The notes beneath the pieces are model-generated. The model did no database searches. It saw only the letters and a program-made list of their open reading frames with translations, and was not told the origin of the DNA. From Massilia sp. YIM B02763 (GTDB taxonomy: Bacteria; Pseudomonadota; Gammaproteobacteria; Burkholderiales; Burkholderiaceae_D), in assembly GCF_030412015.1 (NCBI RefSeq), contig NZ_JASNRD010000001.1, positions 682,001-746,000 of the forward strand: DNA of 64,000 nt, written 5' to 3'. The translations under genes were made by a program, and so were the position numbers. Below are positions 7,352 to 16,723 of this stretch, in pieces (the first letter of the stretch is position 1; each line of letters begins with the position of its first letter).

Positions 7352-8566
7352 ATGATCAAGTTTGCCCTGCTTGCCGGCGCAGCCTGCCTGGCCTGCGCGA
7401 CGATTCCATCCCGCGCGGCCGGCGCGCCGCCCACCCCGATCCGCATTGGCCTGCCGGTGCCGCTTACCGGCCCCTACGGCGCGGAAGCCCAGGACCAGGT
7501 CCGCAACGCGACACTCGCGATCCAGGAATTCAACGACGCCGGCGGACTGGCCGGCCGCAAGGCCGAGCTCCTGGTAAGGGACGACCGGCTCAACCCGGCG
7601 GAAGCGGCGACGCGCGCGCTCGAGCTGATCGACAAGGACCATGCCGACTTCATCGTCGGCAGCCTGTCGGCGGCCACCCAGCTGGCCGTCAACAACGTGA
7701 TCCGGCAGCGCCGCGTGCCGTACATCTCGATCAGCCAGTCGGATGCGATCAACGAGGCGGCCGACTTCTCGCGCTACACGTTCCACGAATCGCTGAATCC
7801 GCACATGACGACGCAGGCCGTCGGACACTACGCATTCAGGAAGGGCATGCGCATCGCCTTCCTCACGGCCGACTATGCCTACGGCCAGGAAATGACGCGC
7901 GGTTTCACGCGGGTGGCCAAGGAAGTCGGCGCGCAGGTCGTGGGCGAAATCCGCCATCCGCTTGGAGCCACCGATTATTCGCCGTTCCTGCCGCGCCTGA
8001 TGGCGATGCACCCCGATGTCCTCGTCTTCAACAACTTCGGCCGCGACAACCAGATTTCGATCAAGCAGGCGGCCGAATTCGGCATGAAGAGCAATATGAA
8101 ATTCGTGACGCCGGTGCTGACCTACACGTCCCGCGTCGCAGCCGGCGCGCGCGTCTATGACGGCGTCATCGGCGGCAGCTCGTATTACTGGGGAATCGAG
8201 GCGACCACGCCGGCAGCGCGGGCACTCAACGACCGCTACCGCAAGGCCTACGGCGGCGCCGTTCCCTCCGACTACGGCACGATGGCCTATTCCGCCGTCA
8301 AGTCGCTGCTGCTGGCGGTCAAGGCGGCGGGCAGCAGCGATGCGGAAAAAGTCGTCGACGCGCTGGTCGCGCTGCGCTACGACACCTACAAAGGCATCCA
8401 GTCCTACCGTGCCTGCGACCACCAGTCGGTCCAGTCGGTACTGGTGCTGCAGTCGAAGGCGGCGCCTTCCGGCTCGCCCGACCTGTTCTCCGTGCTGCAT
8501 GTCGCGCCCGCATCCACCTGGGCGCTGCGCAGCTGCGCCGAACTGGGCCACAAGCCGGCACCCTGA
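7352..8566 (+). CDS. ABC transporter substrate-binding protein (branched-chain amino acid/aromatic type)
   Basis: A 404-residue periplasmic binding protein of the LivJ/LivK class (peripla_BP_6). The signal peptide covers residues 1-23, ending in SRA-AG. The mature part starts with IRIGLPVPLTGPYGAEAQ, followed by DDRLNPAEAATRA and a TADYAYGQEM segment, all hallmarks of the two-lobed Leu/Ile/Val family. Homologues also bind amides, benzoates and other aromatics. It heads an operon with two permeases and two ATPases. GGAGAC precedes the ATG at good distance. The strong operator-covered promoter upstream suggests substrate-inducible expression. Confidence 0.9.
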   Translation: MIKFALLAGAACLACATIPSRAAGAPPTPIRIGLPVPLTGPYGAEAQDQVRNATLAIQEFNDAGGLAGRKAELLVRDDRLNPAEAATRALELIDKDHADFIVGSLSAATQLAVNNVIRQRRVPYISISQSDAINEAADFSRYTFHESLNPHMTTQAVGHYAFRKGMRIAFLTADYAYGQEMTRGFTRVAKEVGAQVVGEIRHPLGATDYSPFLPRLMAMHPDVLVFNNFGRDNQISIKQAAEFGMKSNMKFVTPVLTYTSRVAAGARVYDGVIGGSSYYWGIEATTPAARALNDRYRKAYGGAVPSDYGTMAYSAVKSLLLAVKAAGSSDAEKVVDALVALRYDTYKGIQSYRACDHQSVQSVLVLQSKAAPSGSPDLFSVLHVAPASTWALRSCAELGHKPAP

Positions 8567-8627
8567 ACGCAACCGGACCGGCCGGCCATGGCCCGTCCGG
8601 CCTTCCACCTTTACCGCAGGAGGCATC

Positions 8628-9512
8628 ATGGATGGCATTACTCCCCAGCTGGTCGGACTCCAGCTGTTTACCGGACTCGCGCTGGGCGCGGTCTACGTAC
8701 TGCTCGCGGTCGGCCTGTCGCTGATCTTCGGCATGCTCACCGTCGTGAACTTCGCGCACGGCGCCTTCTTCATGGTCGGCGCCTATGCCGGCTACGCCTT
8801 GTACCGGGTAATGCCGAACTTCTGGCTGTGCCTCGTGCTGGCCCCCCTCGTCGTCGGCGCCTTCGGCATGCTGGTCGAACGCACGCTCGTGCGGCCCCTG
8901 TACGGGCGCGGCATCGACTACCCCCTGCTGCTGACCTTCGGTCTTGCCTACGTGATGATCGAAGCCGTGCGCATCGGGTTCGGAAAACAGGGAATGCCGG
9001 TCGACGGCCCGGAACTGCTGGAGGGTTCGGCCAACATCCTGGTCGGCCAGTTTCCGCTGTACCGGCTGTTCGTCATCGGCGCCACGGCGCTGGTGCTGAC
9101 CGGCCTGTGGCTGTTCATCGAAAAGACCTCGTTCGGACTGATCGTGCGGGCCGGCGCGCGCGACCCGCAGATCGTCAGGATCCTCGGCATCGACGTGGCC
9201 CGCGTCTGGCTGATCGTGTTCGGCCTCGGCACCGGCGTCGCCGGACTGGCGGGCTTCCTGGCCGCGCCGATCCAGGGGATCAGTCCCGAGATGGGCGGCT
9301 CGGTCCTGACCGTTGCCTTCGTGGTGACCGTCGTCGGCGGCATGGGCTCGCTGGTCGGCGCCGTCGTGGCCGGCATCCTGATCGGTATCGTGGAAAGCCT
9401 GGCCGTGCTGTTCGTGCCGGAGGCGGCCAAGGTGTCGATGTTCGTCATCATGGCCGTGGTTTTGCTGGTGCGTCCGCAAGGCCTGTTCGGCCGTCCCGGC
9501 CTGGCGCATTGA
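8628..9512 (+). CDS. livH: ABC transporter inner-membrane permease, LivH type
   Basis: A 294-residue permease with about eight membrane helices. It contains the LivH signatures LSLIFGMLTVVNFAHGAFFMVGAY near the N-terminus and VVGGMGSLVGAVVAGILIG near residue 240. The open frame extends 157 codons further upstream, but only the ATG at 8628 has a ribosome site (GCAGGAGG) and gives the normal family length. It lies 61 bases after the binding-protein gene and 10 bases before livM, so it is clearly one operon. It forms the membrane channel with LivM. Confidence 0.92.
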   Translation: MDGITPQLVGLQLFTGLALGAVYVLLAVGLSLIFGMLTVVNFAHGAFFMVGAYAGYALYRVMPNFWLCLVLAPLVVGAFGMLVERTLVRPLYGRGIDYPLLLTFGLAYVMIEAVRIGFGKQGMPVDGPELLEGSANILVGQFPLYRLFVIGATALVLTGLWLFIEKTSFGLIVRAGARDPQIVRILGIDVARVWLIVFGLGTGVAGLAGFLAAPIQGISPEMGGSVLTVAFVVTVVGGMGSLVGAVVAGILIGIVESLAVLFVPEAAKVSMFVIMAVVLLVRPQGLFGRPGLAH

Positions 9513-9522
9513 GAGGAATGCC

Positions 9523-10506
9523 ATGAACGTGCATACCGATATCCTGCAACGCGTCGGCACGACGCGCCCTTTTTTCGATCGCATCCGCGCCCACCGTGTA
9601 CTTGCCAGCGTGCTGGTGCTGCTGGCCCTGCCCTGGCTGGTCCCGAACGGATCGGTCGCCGTCAACATCCTGATCTACGGCCTGTTCGGCGTCGGCTTCA
9701 ACCTCGTGTTCGGCTACATGGGGATGCTGTCGTTCGGCCATGCGGCATTGTTCGGCATCGGCGCCTACTGCGCCGGGATCCTGATCGCCCAGGCAGCCTT
9801 GCCGTGGTGGATCGCGCTGCCGGCGGCGGTGCTGGCCGCCGCCATCCTGGCGCTGGCGATGGGGCTGCTGGCGATCCGCACGCGCGGCATCTATTTCGCC
9901 ATGGTGACGCTGGCGCTGTCGCAATGCGTGTATTTCCTCGTCTACCAGTTTCCCCGCTCCGGCGGGGAGAACGGCCTGCGCGGCGTCAACGTCGCGCAGG
10001 TCCGCCTGGCCGGCCTGCGCATCGACCTGCTCGACCCCACCGCCAAATACCTGGCCTTCCTGGCCGTGGTCGCCGCGGCGCTGCTGGCCTTGTCGCGGGT
10101 GCTCGAGTCGCCATTCGGCGGCGCCGTCGAAGCGATCCGGGAAAACGAGGCCCGCGCCCGCGCCTGCGGCTTCAACGTCGAGCATACCAAGCTGCTGGCC
10201 TTCGTGCTGTCCGGCGCCGTGTGCGGACTGGCGGGCGCGCTCGACGCGATCCACCTGTCCAGCGTCGCGATCGAAAGCCTGCATTACGAAACGTCCGGCC
10301 TCGTCGTCATGATCTGCCTGCTGGGCGGCATGGGGACGTTCTTCGGGCCGTTCGTCGGGGCCGCGCTGTTCCTGCTGATCCAGGACACGTTCTCGCTATG
10401 GACCGAGCACTGGCAGCTGTACGTTGGCGCCGTATTCATGTTCTTCGTGCTGTTCTTCCCCAAGGGAGTATGGGGCACGATCCTGGAGAAGACCCATGGC
10501 CGCTGA
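9523..10506 (+). CDS. livM: ABC transporter inner-membrane permease, LivM type
   Basis: A 327-residue second permease of the Liv-type importer. It has an N-terminal extension of about 30 residues before the first helix and the typical GVGFNLVFGYMGMLSFGHAA motif. The cytoplasmic coupling region reads AIRENEARARACGFNVEHTK, which contacts the ATPases. Its last codons overlap the livG start: the ATG at 10496 lies inside its end. Its role is transport of the ligand delivered by the binding protein encoded upstream. Confidence 0.92.
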   Translation: MNVHTDILQRVGTTRPFFDRIRAHRVLASVLVLLALPWLVPNGSVAVNILIYGLFGVGFNLVFGYMGMLSFGHAALFGIGAYCAGILIAQAALPWWIALPAAVLAAAILALAMGLLAIRTRGIYFAMVTLALSQCVYFLVYQFPRSGGENGLRGVNVAQVRLAGLRIDLLDPTAKYLAFLAVVAAALLALSRVLESPFGGAVEAIRENEARARACGFNVEHTKLLAFVLSGAVCGLAGALDAIHLSSVAIESLHYETSGLVVMICLLGGMGTFFGPFVGAALFLLIQDTFSLWTEHWQLYVGAVFMFFVLFFPKGVWGTILEKTHGR

Positions 10507-11239
10507 CATCATCCTGCGCACCGAGCGCCTGACGCGCCGCTTCGGCAAGTTCACCGCCTTGAACGAGATATCGGTCGCGTTCGAGCGCGGCAAGCTGACG
10601 TCCATCATCGGGCCCAATGGCGCCGGCAAGAGCACCTTCTTCAACGTCCTGTCGGGCAGCTTCGCGCCCTCGTCGGGCCGCGTGGTGTTCGACGGCGTCG
10701 ACGTGTCGGGCCTGCGCCAGCACCGCTTCGCCGGCCTCGGGGTGGCCAAGTCGTTCCAGACCACGAACGTGTTCCCGGCCTTCAGCACGCTCGACAACGT
10801 GCGCATCGCGCTGCAGGCCGGCGTGGCGCGCATGAACTTCTGGCGCCGCCGCGACACGCTCGACCTGGCGCCGCGCGCGCACGCGCTGTTGCAGGCGGTC
10901 GGCATCGGCCAGCATGCCGCCCGCCCTGCCCGCGAGCTGGCGCACGGCCAGCAGCGCGCGTTGGAGATCGCCATCGCCCTGGCGGCCGACCCGAAGCTGC
11001 TGCTGATGGACGAGCCGACCGCCGGCATGAGTCCGGAGGAAACCGTCAAGATGATGGACCTGATCCAGCGCCTGGCGGCACAGCGCACCGTCGTGCTGGT
11101 CGAGCACAAGATGAAGATGGTGATGGGGATCAGCGACCACATCGTCGTCCTGCACCACGGGGAGCTGCTGGCCACTGGCACGCCCGCCGACATCCGCGCC
11201 AACGACGACGTCAGGCGCGTCTACCTTGGCAAACATTGA
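10496..11239 (+). CDS. livG: ABC transporter ATP-binding protein, LivG type
   Basis: A 247-residue ATPase. The Walker A motif is IGPNGAGKST near residue 40. The expected LSGGQ signature is relaxed to LAHGQQRALEIAIALA, as usual in LivG, and Walker B is LLLMDEPTAGM. An upstream in-frame start at 10424 lies deep inside livM and has no ribosome site. The ATG at 10496 follows CTGGAG and gives family length. It overlaps livM by 11 bases and is followed by livF, with which it forms the motor heterodimer. Confidence 0.92.
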   Translation: MAADIILRTERLTRRFGKFTALNEISVAFERGKLTSIIGPNGAGKSTFFNVLSGSFAPSSGRVVFDGVDVSGLRQHRFAGLGVAKSFQTTNVFPAFSTLDNVRIALQAGVARMNFWRRRDTLDLAPRAHALLQAVGIGQHAARPARELAHGQQRALEIAIALAADPKLLLMDEPTAGMSPEETVKMMDLIQRLAAQRTVVLVEHKMKMVMGISDHIVVLHHGELLATGTPADIRANDDVRRVYLGKH

Positions 11240-11246
11240 GGACGTC

Positions 11247-11951
<705 letters not shown>

Positions 11952-12056
11952 CCCGGCTCATCTTTGCTCCAGGCGCAATAGTGTTGTCGGCTGCGGCCCG
12001 CTTATCGGCGGCGCGGCCGGCAGTTACAGTGAACGCCTCTTCCACTGGAGTCTCTC

Positions 12057-13160
12057 ATGAACAACCTTCTCGCTCCCTTACACCTCGGCCCCCTGGTCCT
12101 GCCGAACCGCATCGCAATGGCGCCGGTGACGCGCGCGCGTTCCGGCCACGACGGCGTCCCTACCAGCGCCAACGCGGCCTATTACGCGCAACGCGCGTCC
12201 GCGGGCCTGATCGTCAGCGAAGCCACCAACGTGTCGCGCAACTCGGCCGCGTTCGAACTGGCTCCGGGCATCTACAACCAGGCGCAGGTGCTGGGTTGGA
12301 CCCGCGTGGCCGAATCCGTGCATGCAAAAGGCGGCAACCTGTTCATCCAGCTGTGGCATAGCGGCCGCGCCAGCTCGTATGCGCTGCTGGACGGCCGCGA
12401 GCCGCTGGCGCCGTCCGCCGTCAACGACGACCTGCACCTGCTGCAGGCGTACGGTGCGCTGGAGAACGGTTTCTACACGCGCATCGCGGCATCGCCCGCG
12501 CGTGAAATGAACATCAACGAGATCCATTTCGCCATCGAAGAATTCCGCGCGGCCGCGCGCAACGCCATCCGCGCCGGTGCCGACGGCGTCGAGATCCACG
12601 CGGGCAACGGCTACCTGCCGCAGCAATTCCTGTCCCCGCATACGAACCGCCGCACCGACCTGTTCGGCGGCAGCCTGCTGAACCGCGTGCGCTTCCTCGA
12701 CCTGCTGCTGCGCGCGGTGCTGGAAGAGGTCCCGGCCGACCGGGTCGGGGTGCGCATCTCCCCGTTCGCCGCCTACAACAACGCCATCGACCCGGCGACC
12801 GAGGAAACCTACACCTACGTGGCGCGCCTCCTGAGCGCGGCGGGCATCGCCTACATCCATGCCGCCGACACCAATGCCTGGGGCGGCGCGCCCGACATGG
12901 AACGCATCCTCGCGATCCTGCGGCCCAACTTCCGGGGCGCCATCATCGCCAACGGCGGCCTCGATCCGGACAGCGCCAATGCCCTGGTGGCGTCCGGCAT
13001 GGCCGACATGGTGTCGTTCGGCCGCCGCTTCATCGCGAATCCCGACCTGGTGGAACGCATCCGCCAGGGTGGCCCGTACAACGAGCCGGACCCGTTCACG
13101 TTCTACGGCGGCGGCGCGCGCGGCTACCTGGACTACGACGAACTGGCGTCCGCCGCCTGA
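12057..13160 (+). CDS. Old Yellow Enzyme-family FMN oxidoreductase (NemA-like)
   Basis: A 367-residue TIM-barrel flavoenzyme that reduces activated C=C bonds of enones or maleimides, or acts on nitro compounds, using NAD(P)H. Typical elements are LPNRIAMAPVTRARS near the N-terminus, FIQLWHSGRAS around residue 100, DGVEIHAGNGYLPQQFLSP (the HxxN pair that binds the substrate carbonyl) near 180, and GGLDP/FGRRFIANPDL for phosphate binding near the C-terminus. It follows livF by 105 bases on the same strand with TGGAG before the ATG. In this region it may saturate a ring or ring-derived enone. The substrate is unknown. Confidence 0.88.
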   Translation: MNNLLAPLHLGPLVLPNRIAMAPVTRARSGHDGVPTSANAAYYAQRASAGLIVSEATNVSRNSAAFELAPGIYNQAQVLGWTRVAESVHAKGGNLFIQLWHSGRASSYALLDGREPLAPSAVNDDLHLLQAYGALENGFYTRIAASPAREMNINEIHFAIEEFRAAARNAIRAGADGVEIHAGNGYLPQQFLSPHTNRRTDLFGGSLLNRVRFLDLLLRAVLEEVPADRVGVRISPFAAYNNAIDPATEETYTYVARLLSAAGIAYIHAADTNAWGGAPDMERILAILRPNFRGAIIANGGLDPDSANALVASGMADMVSFGRRFIANPDLVERIRQGGPYNEPDPFTFYGGGARGYLDYDELASAA

Positions 13161-13202
13161 CTGTGGCGAGGATGCGAATTCGCGCATCCGCCTCTTGTTA
13201 GT

Positions 13203-13290
13203 AATCGATCGATCATTTATTCTTGCTTTTTGTTGGCGTGAATCACTATTTTCTTTATTGATGCATGTCATATATTCTATCAAACGATCA
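13203..13290. promoter_or_regulatory. Two palindromic operators in front of the chemoreceptor gene
   Basis: AATCGATCGATCA (13203-13215) and TATCAAACGATCA (13278-13290) match the regional operator. The second, read on the minus strand, is TGATCGTTTGATA and ends 14 bases before the ATG at 13305, where a bound repressor would interfere with transcription or translation. Confidence 0.6.
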
Positions 13291-13304
13291 ATAAGGGACC
13301 CACA

Positions 13305-14936
13305 ATGGGACGCTTCACGTTTCGACAAAAACTGTGGCTGCCGCTGGTCGCCAGCCTGGCCTGCCTGTGCGCGGTATCGGTCTTCCAGGTATTGGAGGCA
13401 CGCGACCTGCGCTTCAGCGAGCGTCGCGCCGACCTGGCGGACGTGAGCAAGGTCGCCCTGTCGGCCGTCCAGGGCTTTGCCGCCGACGCGGCCGCGGGCC
13501 GGCTCACCGACGCGCAAGCGCAGGCGCAGGCCAAGGCCGTGCTGAAGAACCTGCGCTACGGCGAGGACGGCTACGTGGCGCTGATGGACCTGCAGGGGCA
13601 CGCCATCCAGAATCCCGGCAACCCCGCCAACGACGGCAAGGACATGAGCGGGTTCCGCAACCCCGACGGCGTGTACGTGTTCCGCGAGATCGCCGCCCTG
13701 GCCTCCTCGCCGGCCGGCGAAGGCTTCCTGTCCTACCTGTGGCAACGCCCCGGCCATTCCGGCACCTCGGCCAAGCTGGCGCGCATCGTCAGCTACAAGC
13801 CGTGGGGCTGGGTGCTGGTGACCGGCGTCTACGTCGACGACATCAATGCCGCGTTCTACGATTCGCTGGGCACCGCCGCGCTGGTGGCCGGCGCCGTCTG
13901 CGTGCTGCTCGCGGCCATCGTCGTCGGCATCAACCGCAGCCTGCACCGCACCCTCGGCGGCAGTCCCGAATATGCCGTCGAGGTGGCGATGAAGATCGCG
14001 TCCAAGGACCTCGGCATGACCGTGTCCACCGACGCGGCCGACCGTTCCAGCCTGCTGTATGCGATGAAGACCATGCAGGAGAACCTGGCCGGCATGATCG
14101 GCGCGATCCGGACCAGCGCCGAGGCCATCGCGGCCGCATCGTCGCAGATCGCCTCCGGCAACATCGACCTGTCCAACCGCACCGAGTCGCAGGCCAGCTC
14201 GCTGGAAGAGACCGCCGCCTCGATGGAACAGCTGACCGAGGCCGTCGCCAACAACGCCGAGCATGCCCGGCACGCCAACACCCTGGCCGCTTCCGCTTCC
14301 GGCATCGCACAGCGCGGCGGCGCCGCCGTGGCGCAAGTGGTGGACACCATGGCGGCCATCAACGGCAGCGCCGGCCGGATCGAAGCGATCATCGGCGTCA
14401 TCGAGGGCATCGCCTTCCAGACCAACATCCTGGCGCTGAACGCCGCCGTCGAAGCCGCGCGCGCCGGCGACCAGGGCCGCGGCTTCGCGGTGGTCGCGTC
14501 CGAGGTGCGCAACCTGGCGCAACGCAGCGCGGCGGCGGCGAAGGAAATCAAGGTGCTGATCGACGACAGCGTGCGCAACATCGGCACGGGCAGCGAGATG
14601 GTCGAGCGCGCGGGCATCACGATGGGCGAGGTTGTCGACAGCGTGGCGCGCATGACGACCATGATGGCCGCGATTACCGAGGCGTCGGCCGAACAGCGCA
14701 CCGGCATTGGCCACGTCAACATCGCCATCACGGAGATGGACGCGGTGACGCAGCAGAACGCCGCCCTGGTCGAGGAAGCCGCCGCCGCCGCGGGCAGCCT
14801 GCACGACCAGGCGACGGCCATGACGGCGCTCGTCGGCAGCTTCCGCCTCGGGCGGCGCGATGGCGCCGCGGGCAGCCCGGCGCAGCAGGCCGCACGGACG
14901 GCCAGGAACACCCCGGCGCTGACGGCGCTTGCCTGA
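13305..14936 (+). CDS. Methyl-accepting chemotaxis protein with periplasmic single-Cache domain
   Basis: A 543-residue chemoreceptor. Membrane helices are at about 10-30 and 189-209. Between them lies an sCache ligand domain with [14 protein letters not shown] near 85-98 and [16 protein letters not shown] near 164-179. A short linker or HAMP-like stretch follows, then the coiled signalling domain, whose conserved hairpin tip [20 protein letters not shown] lies at about 367-386. No C-terminal CheR-binding pentapeptide is visible; the tail is Ala-rich. Two operators upstream tie it to the catabolic genes, so it probably senses the same compound that the transporter imports. Confidence 0.92.
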   Translation: MGRFTFRQKLWLPLVASLACLCAVSVFQVLEARDLRFSERRADLADVSKVALSAVQGFAADAAAGRLTDAQAQAQAKAVLKNLRYGEDGYVALMDLQGHAIQNPGNPANDGKDMSGFRNPDGVYVFREIAALASSPAGEGFLSYLWQRPGHSGTSAKLARIVSYKPWGWVLVTGVYVDDINAAFYDSLGTAALVAGAVCVLLAAIVVGINRSLHRTLGGSPEYAVEVAMKIASKDLGMTVSTDAADRSSLLYAMKTMQENLAGMIGAIRTSAEAIAAASSQIASGNIDLSNRTESQASSLEETAASMEQLTEAVANNAEHARHANTLAASASGIAQRGGAAVAQVVDTMAAINGSAGRIEAIIGVIEGIAFQTNILALNAAVEAARAGDQGRGFAVVASEVRNLAQRSAAAAKEIKVLIDDSVRNIGTGSEMVERAGITMGEVVDSVARMTTMMAAITEASAEQRTGIGHVNIAITEMDAVTQQNAALVEEAAAAAGSLHDQATAMTALVGSFRLGRRDGAAGSPAQQAARTARNTPALTALA

Positions 14937-14981
14937 CGCCGCCGTACACGCTCGACGTATTTTTACTCGCATAGGAACAAG

Positions 14982-16265
14982 ATGAAGATTCGCCCCCTTG
15001 CCGGCGCAGCCGCCGCTGCGCTGGTCCTCGCGCTGGGCGGGCTGTATGCCCTGGCGCATCGTGCGCCCATCGCACCGCTCGCCGACGTCTCCGCGAGCGC
15101 GACGATGCCTGCGCCGGCCCGCCTCGCGGCCGGTGCGCGCATCGTCGCGCTCGGCGACTGCATGGTCTGCCATACCGCGAAGGACGGCGCGGCCTACGCC
15201 GGCGGGCTCGGCCTCAAGACCCCGTTCGGCACCATCTACAGCACCAATATCACGCCGGACCCGGACACCGGCATTGGCCGCTGGTCCGCCGAAGCGTTCC
15301 GGCGCGCGCTGCGCGAAGGCGTGGCGCGCGACGGCCACCTGCTCTATCCCGCCTTCCCGTACATCCATTACACCCGCATGTCGGACGAGGACATCGATCT
15401 GGCCTACGGCTACCTGATGTCGCGAGCGCCGGTCCATACGGCGCAGCCGCCCAACGAACTCGTGTTCCCGCTCAACTTCCGCCCGCTGCTGGCGTTCTGG
15501 AACCTGCTGTACCTGCGCCCCGGCCCCGACCCCGCCGACGTCCCGTCCGCGCAAGCCGCGCCGGTGGCACGCGGACGCTACCTGGTCGATACGCTCGGCC
15601 ATTGCGCGTCCTGCCACAGCGGCTTGAACGTCATGGGTGGCGAACGGCGTCCGGCGTTCCAGGGCGGGAGCATCGACGGCTGGGATGCGCCCGCGCTGAC
15701 GACGCTGGCGCAGGGCGCCGCGCCGTGGCGCCACGACGAACTAATCGACTACCTGCGCGGCGGACTATCGCGCGCGCACGGCGCCGCCAAGGGTCCGATG
15801 CGCCCGGTGGCCGAGCGCCTGGCCGCCGTCCCGCGCGAGGACGTCGAGGCCATCGTGGCCTACCTGATGTCGATCCAGGCGCCCTCTGCAGCCGGCCCGG
15901 CGGCGGCACCGGTCCGCGACGTCGCCGCCATCGCGCCCGATCCGCAGGCCGCACACCTGTTCGCCGCCGCCTGCGCCGGCTGCCACGCCGCACCCGCACC
16001 GATGATGCGCATCGACGGCCGTGCCGGCCTGGCGCGCAGCAGCGCCGTCCTGGGCGACCGGCCGGACAATTTCGTGCAGACGGTGCTGCACGGCATACCG
16101 TGGGCGCCGCAGTCCGCCGTCTACATGCCGCCGTTCGCGTCCACGCTGACCGACGAGCAGGTCGCCCAGCTGGCCGCCTACGTCCGTACCGGCCTCGCCG
16201 CCGAACCCGCCTGGCGCGATGTCGCCGCAACCAGCGCCAAGCTGCGCAAGGAGTCCCAACCATGA
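14982..16265 (+). CDS. Membrane-anchored triheme cytochrome c subunit of a molybdenum hydroxylase
   Basis: A 427-residue c-type cytochrome with a signal or anchor helix at about 7-25 and three CxxCH heme sites at C60-H64, C208-H212 and C331-H335. This matches the triheme subunits that carry electrons from periplasmic dehydrogenases (alcohol, aldehyde or isoquinoline-type oxidoreductases) to quinone or terminal oxidase. Its stop overlaps the next start as ATGA, so it is translationally coupled to the 2Fe-2S and molybdopterin subunits. It begins 45 bases after the chemoreceptor gene on the same strand. The three-gene order cytochrome, 2Fe-2S, molybdopterin is itself informative about the complex. 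Confidence 0.9.
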   Translation: MKIRPLAGAAAAALVLALGGLYALAHRAPIAPLADVSASATMPAPARLAAGARIVALGDCMVCHTAKDGAAYAGGLGLKTPFGTIYSTNITPDPDTGIGRWSAEAFRRALREGVARDGHLLYPAFPYIHYTRMSDEDIDLAYGYLMSRAPVHTAQPPNELVFPLNFRPLLAFWNLLYLRPGPDPADVPSAQAAPVARGRYLVDTLGHCASCHSGLNVMGGERRPAFQGGSIDGWDAPALTTLAQGAAPWRHDELIDYLRGGLSRAHGAAKGPMRPVAERLAAVPREDVEAIVAYLMSIQAPSAAGPAAAPVRDVAAIAPDPQAAHLFAAACAGCHAAPAPMMRIDGRAGLARSSAVLGDRPDNFVQTVLHGIPWAPQSAVYMPPFASTLTDEQVAQLAAYVRTGLAAEPAWRDVAATSAKLRKESQP

Positions 16266-16723
16266 CGACCAAGGTCACCATCAACGGCAAGACGCACGCG
16301 CTGCGCGCCGATCCCGCCACGCCGCTGCTGTACGTGCTGCGCAACGAACTGCACCTGAACGGCGCCAAATACGGCTGCGGCATGGGCCAGTGCGGCGCCT
16401 GCACCGTCATCCTCGACGGCGAACCCGCGTTTTCCTGCCTGACGCCGTTGGCCGCCCTCGAAGGCCGCGGCGTGCGCACCGTCGAGGGCCTGGGCACCGC
16501 GGACCGGCCCGGCAAGCTCCAAGCCGCGTTCATCCGCCACCAGGCGGCCCAGTGCGGCTACTGCATCGCGGGCATGATCACGCGCGCCCAGGCGCTGCTG
16601 GACCGGCATCCGCACCCCACCGAACAGCAGATTCGCGCGCACATGGAACCCAATCTTTGCCGTTGCGGGACCCACCACCGCATCCTTGCCGCCATCCAGG
16701 ACGTCGCTGGAGGCGCGGCATGA
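16262..16723 (+). CDS. 2Fe-2S subunit of a xanthine-oxidase-family molybdenum hydroxylase
   Basis: A 153-residue iron-sulfur protein. The plant-ferredoxin-type cluster is bound by C39, C44, C47 and C59 (CGMGQCGACTV), and the second cluster by C98, C101, C133 and C135 (CGYC and CRC), exactly the pattern of IorA, NicA or CoxS-type small subunits. The open frame extends upstream, but the ATG at 16262 overlaps the cytochrome stop and gives the normal length. Its own stop overlaps the start of the large subunit. It passes electrons from the molybdenum site to the cytochrome. Confidence 0.95.
   Translation: MTTKVTINGKTHALRADPATPLLYVLRNELHLNGAKYGCGMGQCGACTVILDGEPAFSCLTPLAALEGRGVRTVEGLGTADRPGKLQAAFIRHQAAQCGYCIAGMITRAQALLDRHPHPTEQQIRAHMEPNLCRCGTHHRILAAIQDVAGGAA

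Noticed and set aside
12078..15734. A 1,218-codon open frame on the minus strand
   Set aside because: It is antisense to the Old Yellow Enzyme, chemoreceptor and cytochrome genes, all of which have strong family motifs. It is a GC-rich shadow frame.
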